From the NCBI GenBank assembly GCA_964505295.1, contig CAZDHR010000056.1:1-23265 (forward strand): 23,265 bases of DNA. Reading direction: 5' to 3'. Numbering within the stretch: position 1 is the stretch's first letter; every line of letters starts with the position of its first letter. Positions 1 to 7,707 of the stretch are shown here, piece after piece. The notes beneath the pieces were generated by a model, which searched no databases, had not been told where the DNA came from, and saw nothing but the letters and a program-made list of their open reading frames with translations. The position numbers were made by a program, and so were the translations under genes. The stretch comes from DATKZH01 sp964505295 (GTDB lineage Bacteria; Planctomycetota; Planctomycetia; Pirellulales; Thermoguttaceae).

Positions 1-79
1 CCGCTGGACCGGAAACTCGAGAGATATTCAAACCGAGATGTGCGGAAAGTAGGCTTCGCTGCTCAGTTTAGCAGCAAAA

Positions 80-487
80 CTAAGCATTTGGAGTGTCCGG
101 CAATTCGGCGCCACCTCCCTGGGTGTTCCTCAAATAATGTGGACGGTGTAGTCGCCAGTGACCTGTTTCGTGCCCGGCCGTGAAACGGAACCGGCCAAGC
201 TTCCGCGGGTTGTCGTGAGGATCAAGGCTCACGTCGACCGCAATCCGGCCCTCGTTCACCCAGGTCGCCCCATGCACATCGCCATATCCGAACAACTGCT
301 GCAGGTCCTTGAGTTCGAACGCTAGCTGCAGATGAAGCTCGATGATTTCGTCAACCGGGACGGGAGGCTCGACCACCAGCTCGAACCGCTCGCCGTATTC
401 AGCCAGCAGCACCGTCGCCTCCTGCTCGATGGCCTGCTTCGACAGGTAAGGCACCTCGCTGGTTGGAATCGCAACTCGTCGTCCCAT
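80..487 (-). CDS. ImmA/IrrE-type metallopeptidase, C-terminally truncated
   Basis: This 135-residue protein starts 3 bases after the XRE gene stops, in the same direction. The pairing XRE regulator plus ImmA/IrrE peptidase is classic: the peptidase cleaves or inactivates its partner repressor. Visible hallmarks are the zinc-binding helix around residues 103-110 (AGHETGHWRLH, an HExxH motif) and the preceding strand with a basic 'RFRFTAGHE' run. Family members are usually about 200 residues or more and carry, after HExxH, a second helix with further conserved acidic and Ala-rich residues (typically an ADxFAxxLLMP-like stretch). Here the protein ends about 27 residues after HExxH with a low-complexity tail, and no such stretch appears in any minus-strand frame down to base 1. 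I infer a truncated, probably inactive copy. The family call is fairly sure; loss of function is inference. Confidence 0.75.
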   Translation of the reverse strand: MGRRVAIPTSEVPYLSKQAIEQEATVLLAEYGERFELVVEPPVPVDEIIELHLQLAFELKDLQQLFGYGDVHGATWVNEGRIAVDVSLDPHDNPRKLGRFRFTAGHETGHWRLHRPHYLRNTQGGGAELPDTPNA

Positions 488-490
488 CGC

Positions 491-850
491 TTACTGCTCC
501 CGCTCCTTGAATTTTCGCGCCTGCTCCGTCAGTAGCCGGAGCTGCTCAGCCGTCAGGCCGCTGGCCTCACGAACCAGTTGGGGCATTTCGGTTGATCGTT
601 TCTGGATAATCTCGGGCAAGTCCTCCGGTATCCGGCCCGCCAGCGCGATCCATTCGTCGGGATTCTCGTCGAGCAGTTCGGCCATCCGCCGCACCCGCTC
701 GGCCGTGGGGGGGTCGACATTATTCTGCTCGACCTGGGAGAGGTAGGTCGGGCTGACCCCCACCTTTTCCGCGAACTTGCGCAGGCTGAAGCCCTTCTCA
801 ATTCGCTTCTCGCGAAGCATCTGACCGAATATTCTATGTCTTTTTCCCAT
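491..850 (-). CDS. XRE-family helix-turn-helix transcriptional regulator
   Basis: A 119-residue DNA-binding protein. Residues about 8-62 form a typical HTH_3/XRE domain: LREKRIEKGFSLRKFAEKVG (helices 1-2), then VSPTYLSQVEQN as the recognition helix. The rest is a charged helical tail (about 80-119) that may dimerise or contact the ImmA/IrrE partner. It begins 36 bases after the DUF499 ATPase stop, and the ImmA/IrrE gene follows 3 bases after its own stop, so the two small genes form the 3' end of the long minus-strand run. By analogy with other defence loci it probably represses the cassette or an internal promoter, but no matching operator was identified in front of it. Family call is strong; target is unknown. 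Confidence 0.9.
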   Translation of the reverse strand: MGKRHRIFGQMLREKRIEKGFSLRKFAEKVGVSPTYLSQVEQNNVDPPTAERVRRMAELLDENPDEWIALAGRIPEDLPEIIQKRSTEMPQLVREASGLTAEQLRLLTEQARKFKEREQ

Positions 851-886
851 GATTGCCTATCTCGCCAAGTGTCTCTTGTTGCCGGT

Positions 887-3655
887 TCAATCCACGGTGA
901 CGGACCCCTCCAGCCCCAGATCGCTCAAAATCTGCCGCAATTCAGCCCGCAGATCCCCCGCCGATGGGGTGTCCACGGAGACCTCGAATGACACGCCGAT
1001 CTTCAGTTCCTCGCCTGATCGCAGCTTAGGTAACACACGCGTTCCCAGCCGGTTCCAGAGCTCTGGTGGAACACTGCCAGAGAGCCGGATCACCGTGGCA
1101 CTCGGCGTCGGCGGAGTGGGGCCTGATTCGGGGCCAGGGCCCGCTTTGGGTTCCGGAGTGGGCACTGTCGGTTCAGGCGTCTCAGCCTCGGGCGTGGGTG
1201 GCCCCGGCGGTTTCTTCAGCGCCTCGGCCTTGTCCTTCTTAAGCAACAGCACACCCGGCTCAAAAGCCACTTCGTCCGACGGCACTAGTTCGCAGAACCA
1301 CACCCGCTCATAGGTGCTGTCCGGCTTCGGTCCGGATGCCAGGCCGAAGTCCCCTCGGCCCACAAACTCGACGATCTTGCCGCGCAGAACCGTGTCTGGG
1401 TCGAGCAACCGGGTCAGGGCACCGTTCAGGAAGCTTTGCCGTAAGCTGGCCAGCGGCCACGCCCCCGTGTCCTTGAAGGCGGGTGGCCAGTTGCGATCGA
1501 TGTAGCCGGCACCCACCGACTCGTTCAACAGCGCCTCGGCCTTCAGCGCCGCGATGACGCGACCGCACAACGTCTCCGACCCGCTGGAATGGCCGGCCCC
1601 TAGGTCGATCACCTTGAGGCCACTTGGATCGGAGTTGTCGGCGAGCACGACGAATCGGTAGCCGCCCCAAACCTCGTCCTTCGCTTGCTCTTCTGCATCC
1701 TTGACCTTGACTTCGATCTCGCGTAGGTCGGCCTTTTCGTAATCGGAGCCAAGCACGCCGTCCCGCACGTCTTTCTGAACGCGTTTCCACGCTAACCACA
1801 GTTCGACCTTGTCGCGCAGATCGCGTCCGGGCTTCCGCACGCACCACACCAGCGCCCCTGGATACAGGCGAGACGACTTGCCGCGGTTCTTCGTCCAGTC
1901 GGCAATCCGATTACGGAGGTTACCCCCGGCGTTCCACTCCTCGTCAGGATCGACCGCCCAAAGGCTGAGACGTGGCGTGTCGGAGACTATCGTACCGTCA
2001 AATGGAGATTCAAACAGATGCGTCGGAGTGCTCGCTCCCCGCTTGAACTCTTCTTTCACCAACTCCTTGATGGCCGGCTTGATCTCAGAGGCCTCGTCAA
2101 GCGATGCCCGCCGATCGTGGACCGCCTTGTCGATCTTGGCCTTGTAGTAGATCTTGAACCCGTCGGCGCCCACACGTTGGATAAAGAACGATTTGCCTTC
2201 CAGCGCGATGGCCGCGTTGTCGACCGAAGTCGTATCGACCTCGGGTTCCCCGAGTGCAAAGCGCAGCTCCGGTAGGTGTGCTACTTTGTCTCGTTGACCA
2301 CCTGACGACTCGAACAGGATGGCCGCTCCAACACGCCGGTGGATTTCTCTGAGCGCCCCTTTGGTATCCGCATCCAGCGCCCGGGCGTGCGAATTCCCAC
2401 CGGCGATGTCCGTATCGACCGCTGTGTTGAGCCGAGGTTCACCGAGTTGCCCAAGCACCACGCTCTTGAATGCCGGATCGTGTAGCGGGGCTGACCCCAG
2501 CGTGATCAACGGCTCCGTGCGGGCCTTGCGAAACCCGTCCTGCGCGGCGACCGAAATCCACTGGGCCAACATCGCCAGCGTGCCGCGGGTCGCCTGGAAC
2601 TGAGGCAAGGCAGCCCATTTCCGTTGAAAGACAGATAGCGTTGCCGGGTGGAATGGATAACACGCTTCAAATCGGCTCTGAAGGAACTCCCGGGCTTTCT
2701 TCTCGGTTGCGGCGGTGTCGACGGCGGTCCATTCCGGTGGCAATTGCGCACGCCGCTCAAAGCACCAGTCCGCAAAGGCCCGGGCGACGTTCCTGCGCGT
2801 CCGCTCCGAGCCGAGGTCCTGGAACAGCCGGCGGCGGATCACTTCACTGATCTCCGCCTCGTCATTGACCAGAAGCGGCTTGGCCACGGCGCCGACCGTC
2901 TTGACGATCTTGTCCTGCCACTTAAGGTCGAAATCCGTCATCTCCACTTCGCTTCGAGGCAAGCTGAATACCGCGGACTTCTCATGCGACCCGACCAGGG
3001 TACGAACGATCGAGTGAAAGAACGCGTGCATCGGCTCCGCGAGCCACTTGTGCCGCGAGAAGCCGTTCAAGACCTCGTCGAATAGAAGTAGCACGCGTCC
3101 GCCGGCCATCTCGAATATGCGGTCAAGCGTGTCACCACCCGGCGGATCATCCTTTGCCCGCGGCCCCAACGCCTTGACACCCTCTTCGCCCGCCAGTTGA
3201 CGCGCCATGTCGATCCATGGCGTTTCACTGCCCTCCTGGGAGTCCCAGGCTGTCCCGACGTACACGGCCACCTTCGCCTTCGGGGCCTCCGTCACCCCGG
3301 CGCTCGCAAGCATCTGTTCCACGCCAGGGTAGGAAGATGCTTCTGGGCCGCCGTTGGCCAAATGCCAGAGAGCGGTCAGCATGTGCGTCTTGCCGCCACC
3401 CATCTGCGTCACCAGGGTCTGAACCGGCGACGCGTTGTCGGTACGTCCAGCCAAACGCCGGAGCACCATTCCCGAGTTGTCGCAGAGGGCTCGCGTGAAA
3501 CACGTGCGCGAGAAGAACTGCACCGGGTCCTGGTAGTCCTCTGGCGCTTCGTGTGCGACCACCTTTTCCAGCGCGATGGCAAACTCATCGGGATTGAACG
3601 ACCGCCCTTCGCGGACTTCTTTTCTGGGCGTGACGACCTTGTACCAAGGTTCCAT
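887..3655 (-). CDS. DUF499 (COG1483) AAA+ ATPase of a helicase-methylase-ATPase defence cassette
   Basis: A 922-residue ATPase. The start at 3655 (MEPWYKVV...) is chosen because AGGA lies 8 bases upstream, overlapping the stop of the preceding gene; the open frame extends further upstream, but that part only shadows the preceding gene. Walker A is QMGGGKTHM (about residues 84-92), as in DUF499 proteins, and Walker B is LLLFDE (about 189-194). A conserved-looking CYPFHPATLSVFQRKW block and an SLPRSEVEMT segment also fit DUF499. Near the C-terminus a Pro/Glu-rich linker (about 814-852) leads to a small alpha/beta domain of about 70 residues. COG1483 ATPases are repeatedly found beside COG1743 methylases in defence islands and are predicted to couple ATP use to DNA recognition or translocation. 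The biochemical role is not established. Length is close to the usual family size, so this gene looks intact. Confidence 0.88.
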   Translation of the reverse strand: MEPWYKVVTPRKEVREGRSFNPDEFAIALEKVVAHEAPEDYQDPVQFFSRTCFTRALCDNSGMVLRRLAGRTDNASPVQTLVTQMGGGKTHMLTALWHLANGGPEASSYPGVEQMLASAGVTEAPKAKVAVYVGTAWDSQEGSETPWIDMARQLAGEEGVKALGPRAKDDPPGGDTLDRIFEMAGGRVLLLFDEVLNGFSRHKWLAEPMHAFFHSIVRTLVGSHEKSAVFSLPRSEVEMTDFDLKWQDKIVKTVGAVAKPLLVNDEAEISEVIRRRLFQDLGSERTRRNVARAFADWCFERRAQLPPEWTAVDTAATEKKAREFLQSRFEACYPFHPATLSVFQRKWAALPQFQATRGTLAMLAQWISVAAQDGFRKARTEPLITLGSAPLHDPAFKSVVLGQLGEPRLNTAVDTDIAGGNSHARALDADTKGALREIHRRVGAAILFESSGGQRDKVAHLPELRFALGEPEVDTTSVDNAAIALEGKSFFIQRVGADGFKIYYKAKIDKAVHDRRASLDEASEIKPAIKELVKEEFKRGASTPTHLFESPFDGTIVSDTPRLSLWAVDPDEEWNAGGNLRNRIADWTKNRGKSSRLYPGALVWCVRKPGRDLRDKVELWLAWKRVQKDVRDGVLGSDYEKADLREIEVKVKDAEEQAKDEVWGGYRFVVLADNSDPSGLKVIDLGAGHSSGSETLCGRVIAALKAEALLNESVGAGYIDRNWPPAFKDTGAWPLASLRQSFLNGALTRLLDPDTVLRGKIVEFVGRGDFGLASGPKPDSTYERVWFCELVPSDEVAFEPGVLLLKKDKAEALKKPPGPPTPEAETPEPTVPTPEPKAGPGPESGPTPPTPSATVIRLSGSVPPELWNRLGTRVLPKLRSGEELKIGVSFEVSVDTPSAGDLRAELRQILSDLGLEGSVTVD

Positions 3656-3666
3656 GGTTTCGGTCC

Positions 3667-4254
3667 TCAGGGTCTCTTGAGTCGATTGAATAGATCGAGG
3701 GCCGGCTGCTTCAGCCGAACCAAGTTGGCATAGGCCGCCGGCGCGAAGTCCCGGGCCGCGGCGTACAGGCGATAACGCACACCGTCGGTGACCACGATGT
3801 CGCGAGGTGTACCGAGTGCCTGGACGTAGCCCTTGGCCTGCTCCAACGCACCTTCGACACCCACGCCGGAAAGCCGCGGAGGGTTGGCGCCGAATACGGA
3901 CGAACCAAAATCGTAATCCACCGGCAGCTCGCACCAGCGGATGCGTCGCGCGTGCTGAAGGTCCCAGCCGTTCACGTCGTCAAACTGATTCAGGTACTCG
4001 TAGTCGCCGGCCACCACGCCGACCGCGCGGATCTTCGAAAGCCCTGTCCGCAGCAGCACCACGTCGCCGGCCTTCATTTCAGATGCGAATCGTCGCACAA
4101 AGCTGCCGTCAAAGTCCTCGTCACTCCGCTCGAGATGCCACGGGCCCGGATCGCCGGGGCCCAGCAACCCGACGGCGTAGCGCACGAACACATCGGCATA
4201 GGACCGTGACACCGGACCACCGGAGAGCTGCCAGATTGCTTGGTCTGTCTGCAT
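3667..4254 (-). CDS. PUA/EVE-like domain protein with residual HSDR_N-type nuclease tail
   Basis: A 195-residue protein between the toxin remnant and the DUF499 ATPase, with AGGA 7 bases before its ATG. Residues 1-110 look like a PUA/EVE-like fold: AGDVVLLRTGLSKIRAVG (62-79) followed by VAGDYEYL and RRIRW (103-107), the pattern of modified-base-binding EVE domains. Residues about 133-166 (ALEQAKGYVQALG, then DIVVTDGVRYRLY) match the last helix and strand of HSDR_N-type PD-(D/E)xK nucleases, in which an IEAK-like catalytic strand should come just before. No D...ExK core is present; the sequence jumps from FGANPPRLSG to GVEGALEQAK. From memory, longer relatives carry about 150 more residues here, so I infer an in-frame deletion. 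It may still bind modified DNA. Domain calls are by eye. Confidence 0.6.
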   Translation of the reverse strand: MQTDQAIWQLSGGPVSRSYADVFVRYAVGLLGPGDPGPWHLERSDEDFDGSFVRRFASEMKAGDVVLLRTGLSKIRAVGVVAGDYEYLNQFDDVNGWDLQHARRIRWCELPVDYDFGSSVFGANPPRLSGVGVEGALEQAKGYVQALGTPRDIVVTDGVRYRLYAAARDFAPAAYANLVRLKQPALDLFNRLKRP

Positions 4255-4281
4255 GGGTTATCCTGTCCGCGTCGCGGCCAG

Positions 4282-4422
4282 TTATCGTCGAATCCGGATA
4301 CGGCCGCGCGTGACCGTCACGATCACCGGTCCCGCTAGCTCGTCCAGCACGTCATGCCCCTGCCCGACCAGAAAGGAATCGAACGAACGTGACGACACGC
4401 AAACGTCGAGCAGAAACTTCAT
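4282..4422 (-). pseudogene. DUF5615 PIN-like toxin remnant, internally deleted
   Basis: A 46-codon frame that starts inside the stop of the DUF433 antitoxin gene (ATGA overlap) and ends with TAA at 4282-4284. Its first 31 residues (MKFLLDVCVSS, then GQGHDVLDELAG) match the N-terminus of DUF5615 PIN-like toxins, which begin MKFLLDxxL and carry a GHDV motif. Its last 15 residues (PVIVTVTRGRIRIRR) match the family's usual C-terminal strand. The middle of roughly 60 residues, holding the remaining acidic catalytic positions (LVTxDxDF-like), is missing while the frame is kept. DUF433-DUF5615 is a recognised antitoxin-toxin pair, and the order and overlap here are as expected for it. I infer a dead toxin. 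It is too short for most gene callers and would be overlooked. Confidence 0.65.
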
Positions 4423-4673
4423 GGCGCCTTGGCTCCCGCGATTCGCTCTTGGACTTGTTCACCGGCCATCGAGCGATGCGCGTAGGCCAGGCACGCCTGG
4501 ATGTCTTCCGGCTCCAGGAACGGATACTCATCGAGCAGCCGCTCGGGCGTGTCTCCGGCCGCCAGCATTCCCAGCACATGCTCCACCGCGATCCGCATCC
4601 CGCGGATGATCGGCTTGCCGCCGAAGATCGCGGGGTCCACCGTGATGCGCTTGAGCAGTTCGTCCTCGTTCAT
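4419..4673 (-). CDS. DUF433 family antitoxin
   Basis: An 84-residue protein with the DUF433 signature: RITVDPAIFGGKPIIRGMRI (residues 9-28), a small winged-helix or HTH-like middle, and the DEYPFLEPEDIQACLAYA motif (about 49-66). DUF433 proteins are antitoxins for DUF5615 PIN-like nucleases. A near-perfect ribosome site (GGGAGGAGT) lies just before the ATG. The gene sits 46 bases after the methylase stop, and its own stop overlaps the start of a DUF5615 remnant. The antitoxin is intact while its partner is not, so it is either a relic or kept for autoregulation. The TA pair is not a usual part of the helicase-methylase-ATPase cassette and looks like a later insertion into the operon. Confidence 0.88.
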   Translation of the reverse strand: MNEDELLKRITVDPAIFGGKPIIRGMRIAVEHVLGMLAAGDTPERLLDEYPFLEPEDIQACLAYAHRSMAGEQVQERIAGAKAP

Positions 4674-4694
4674 CGGTTACTCCTCCCATTTGGG

Positions 4695-4712
4695 GTCTTT
4701 CGTGTCTTTCGT
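4695..4712. repeat. Two tandem 9-bp units between methylase and antitoxin genes
   Basis: GTCTTTCGT is repeated twice head to tail (minus-strand sense ACGAAAGAC). It lies in the 46-bp gap between the methylase stop and the DUF433 start. Such ACGAAAG-type tandem units are, as I recall, common filler repeats in some bacterial genomes. It may mark the junction at which the antitoxin-toxin pair entered the operon, but the repeat is too short to prove anything. Confidence 0.5.
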
Positions 4713-4719
4713 GGTTCCC

Positions 4720-7707
4720 TTACCTCGGCACGGCCAGTAGCATGGCGTCCAGAAGTCGTTTCTCGTCACTGCCCTTCGGATAGAGCGCCGACAGGGCGTT
4801 TGCCAGCCGCAAGAAGTCAGGGCTGCGGTTGATCTGGGTCTGTAACAATGCTCGCAAGGCGCTCGCGCGCCCGGAGGCTTGGAGTAGCATAGCTGCGTGG
4901 ACACGGTCCAGCGTTGTCGCTCCACGGCGGGACTGCAACTGCTCGTCAGAAACGTCGATGGTTCCTTTCTTGCGACGGGCGCGTCGTTGCTTCGGCTGCG
5001 GTATCTCGTCGGGAAAGAGCGAAAGCTGGGCGGGACCGGAGCGGCCGGCGGTTTGTTCCAATTCGTCCGCCACGGCCGTCGCCCCTTCCTCACCGAAGAG
5101 CTGCTTGCCGCGGTCGAGAACGGGGATTATTCGGACGATGCCCTTTTCCGTTTGGATGATGCGGGCTTCCCAGTCGGGCAGATGGATGCCTAAGGGCTGC
5201 GCAAAACGCCGGACCACATCGAACGGCAGGCTGAAACCCTTGCCTTTCGACTTCGGCGTCTGGTCTTCTTCCAGTTCCGGCTCGGTGGGTTCCTCGCCGT
5301 TGCCGTTGTCTGCCGCCAGTTCGGTACTCTGCATCGTCCACAAGAACAAGGCCGTCAGCCGGGCGTCTTCTTCGAGCGCGGCGGCGGTGGTCCCATTGGT
5401 GACGGTTCCCTCCGCTGTCCCGAGCACCTGCTGTAAGGCACTCCGGCCGACGACCTCCCAGACCTTCTCCAGATACTCCGCCAGCGGTACCTCGCGACCT
5501 TCAGCCGTCTCGACCCGCGTGTACCGGCTGAAGATCTCCAGCGCCGGGCCAATACAGGCTAAGACGAGATCCGCACCGCGAATACCTTCGCACTGGAGCC
5601 GCTTCATCCACTCGGCCACGCGCGGGGGCAATTCTAGCAGCACGTCGGCCCAGTCGCCGACCGGGGCGTCTTCTGGCCGCGGGCGGCAGATGAGATGGAC
5701 GCTGGTGGCAAGGGCCGCGGATTCCTGCGAGCGCAGGCGTCCAGGACGTTCTGTTGCGATGGGCCAAGAACCAGTGATTACCCATCCACCACGAACCATA
5801 CCTGAGAGAAGTGCCTCCCAGCCTTCGGTCGTCTTGTGGGCGAAGACAACGGACGCGATGCCTTCATCGCGGAGTAGACGACGACCTTGAGCGAAGGCCG
5901 AAGCCATGACCTCCTCAAAAAACTCTCGGTCCTTCGGACGTCCATTGACTCTCCTAGTCTCGTCTTGCACTGCTTCACGCAACTTCGGCGTCAGGCGGTT
6001 CTTGGGATCGTAGCGGTCGTGCAAGAGGCGATGACCCGGCAAGAATCGTTTGAACCACGCGAAGAAATAGTCCGAAAGGTCAGAGTATGGTATGGCATCG
6101 TAATAGGGCGGGTCCGTAAACCAGACGCTTGCAGCGCCATCCGGGAGCACTGATTCACACGCGTCCGCGTTCTCCACTTGGCCTGAGGTTTGTATAGAGA
6201 CGCCTTCGTGTTCAACCACCTCGGCGACCCATTTCACGGCAGCCGCGTAGTTCGATGCCAAGTCGCCGGTTGTGACGATCTCCACGAAGTCCCACATGAT
6301 CGGCAGCGCGTTGCGCCCGAATGTGCCCGCGACAGCTTCAACCGTGGTACGCCACCGCACGAGTGAGGATGCCTGTTCGGAGCAGCGGCCGAGCGCCAGG
6401 CAAAGCGCATCCTGAGCGTACTTGCCGCCAACCTCCGTTCTGCCGCCAACGCCGAGATTGACAAGGCCGAGTTTCTGCCGGGCAGTGAACAGGTCGCCCC
6501 AGCGGAGCATGCCGTAGCGTTGAACACGGAAGCCGAGCGTACCAACCGGCGGCAGTGGCTCATCGGGCACGGGGCAAAGGCCCTTCTTGCCGTCCTTCTC
6601 CCACTCTTCAAAGATATCCTGAAGCCGCTGCCCGGCCTTCCAAACAGCCCGGTAATCCCGCTCGGCCGGAAGCCGGTAGTGTCGGCCTTGCTCACCGGGT
6701 CGGAGAGTCACCACGGCCAACATCCGCGCACCACCGATTCGATTGCCTTTTTCGTCGAAGAGCACATCTGCACCGCCGCGTTGTTCGGAGAGCTGTGCCC
6801 GAACCCGATCCGGGTGCAGCACAGACCCACAGCAGGGACACGTCGCCTTGGCTCGGGAGACGGTTCCGCCGGGCACCTCCCGGTCGCTCTTCGGCTCGAA
6901 GATCTCGAACTCCACTCGTGGTGGTCTGCCCTTGGGGTGTACCGCCCGATACCGCAGTGCCCGCTTGCGGTTGGCCTTCTTGCACAGCCAAAAAGATCGC
7001 ACCAGCGGAATCTCGGCTCCGCAGTTGGGCGCTTCGCAACGGACCGTCCGCGCCCAAAGATAGGCGATCGGCCGGGCGCCGTCCGTGTCGGCCGGGTAGA
7101 ACTCGGCCAGTTCCTCCTCAGCTCGCCGTTTGATCTCCGCTCCCACGCGTCGAAGCTCATCGGCCAACTTTGGCCCGTGCCGTGGGATATCTTCCAACAT
7201 CACTTTCAGGATTAAACACGCCACTGGGTTCAGGTCGCTGGCGAACGCCTCGCAGCCCAATCGCAGTGCCTCCAGCGGGATCGACCCGCCGCCGGCGAAC
7301 GGATCAACCACCAGCGGCGTCTCTTCGGGATGCGCTGCCTTGACCAGGCCGTTGGCGACTTCCAGATACGTCGCGTCCGATGAGAGATCCCAGTCGGCAA
7401 AGTCGGCGATGAACTTCAGGATGGCCTGCTGCAGGCCGATGTCGTCGGCGTCAATTCGGCCGCGGGTCTTCAGCAGCAACTCGCGTGCCTTCTTCTTGAA
7501 GTCCGACGGGCAGTGCTCGTCACACGGGTCCGGAAGCAGCAGCGCCAACAGCATCGCCCGACACGCCGCCAGCGGCCGCCGCGCCCACCACAGGTGCAGC
7601 GTTGAGGGATGCCCATGCCGGATCGATTTCTCCCGCGCCGCGTGCTTCGACACCACGGCAATAGGGAAATCGACCTCAGCCAGCCGCTTGCACTGTTTGG
7701 GGATCAT
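4720..7707 (-). CDS. DUF1156 (COG1743) adenine-specific DNA methylase with zinc ribbon
   Basis: A 995-residue N6-adenine methyltransferase. The N-terminus has the DUF1156 hallmark: a basic patch, then HPSTLHLWWARRPLAACRA (residues 33-51). SAM-binding motif I is DPFAGGGS (135-142) followed by SDLNPVA. The catalytic motif IV is TDPPYYD (531-537), after an insertion of nearly 400 residues that holds zinc-ribbon cysteines (CEAPNC at 224-229, CPCC at 290-293). A C-terminal region (about 780-995) includes a KxKGFSLPFDVVRRFAQPLGI block shared with COG1743 proteins. Its ATG overlaps the stop of the upstream ATPase (ATGA) with GGAGAG in front, so translation is coupled. In such loci it is expected to mark host DNA as self. 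The target site cannot be read from the sequence. Confidence 0.92.
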   Translation of the reverse strand: MIPKQCKRLAEVDFPIAVVSKHAAREKSIRHGHPSTLHLWWARRPLAACRAMLLALLLPDPCDEHCPSDFKKKARELLLKTRGRIDADDIGLQQAILKFIADFADWDLSSDATYLEVANGLVKAAHPEETPLVVDPFAGGGSIPLEALRLGCEAFASDLNPVACLILKVMLEDIPRHGPKLADELRRVGAEIKRRAEEELAEFYPADTDGARPIAYLWARTVRCEAPNCGAEIPLVRSFWLCKKANRKRALRYRAVHPKGRPPRVEFEIFEPKSDREVPGGTVSRAKATCPCCGSVLHPDRVRAQLSEQRGGADVLFDEKGNRIGGARMLAVVTLRPGEQGRHYRLPAERDYRAVWKAGQRLQDIFEEWEKDGKKGLCPVPDEPLPPVGTLGFRVQRYGMLRWGDLFTARQKLGLVNLGVGGRTEVGGKYAQDALCLALGRCSEQASSLVRWRTTVEAVAGTFGRNALPIMWDFVEIVTTGDLASNYAAAVKWVAEVVEHEGVSIQTSGQVENADACESVLPDGAASVWFTDPPYYDAIPYSDLSDYFFAWFKRFLPGHRLLHDRYDPKNRLTPKLREAVQDETRRVNGRPKDREFFEEVMASAFAQGRRLLRDEGIASVVFAHKTTEGWEALLSGMVRGGWVITGSWPIATERPGRLRSQESAALATSVHLICRPRPEDAPVGDWADVLLELPPRVAEWMKRLQCEGIRGADLVLACIGPALEIFSRYTRVETAEGREVPLAEYLEKVWEVVGRSALQQVLGTAEGTVTNGTTAAALEEDARLTALFLWTMQSTELAADNGNGEEPTEPELEEDQTPKSKGKGFSLPFDVVRRFAQPLGIHLPDWEARIIQTEKGIVRIIPVLDRGKQLFGEEGATAVADELEQTAGRSGPAQLSLFPDEIPQPKQRRARRKKGTIDVSDEQLQSRRGATTLDRVHAAMLLQASGRASALRALLQTQINRSPDFLRLANALSALYPKGSDEKRLLDAMLLAVPR

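Noticed and set aside
3656..3934. Upstream extension of the DUF499 ATPase reading frame
   Set aside because: It overlaps the C-terminal half of the EVE-like gene in another frame, is Arg/Gly-rich, and a good ribosome site precedes the ATG at 3655.
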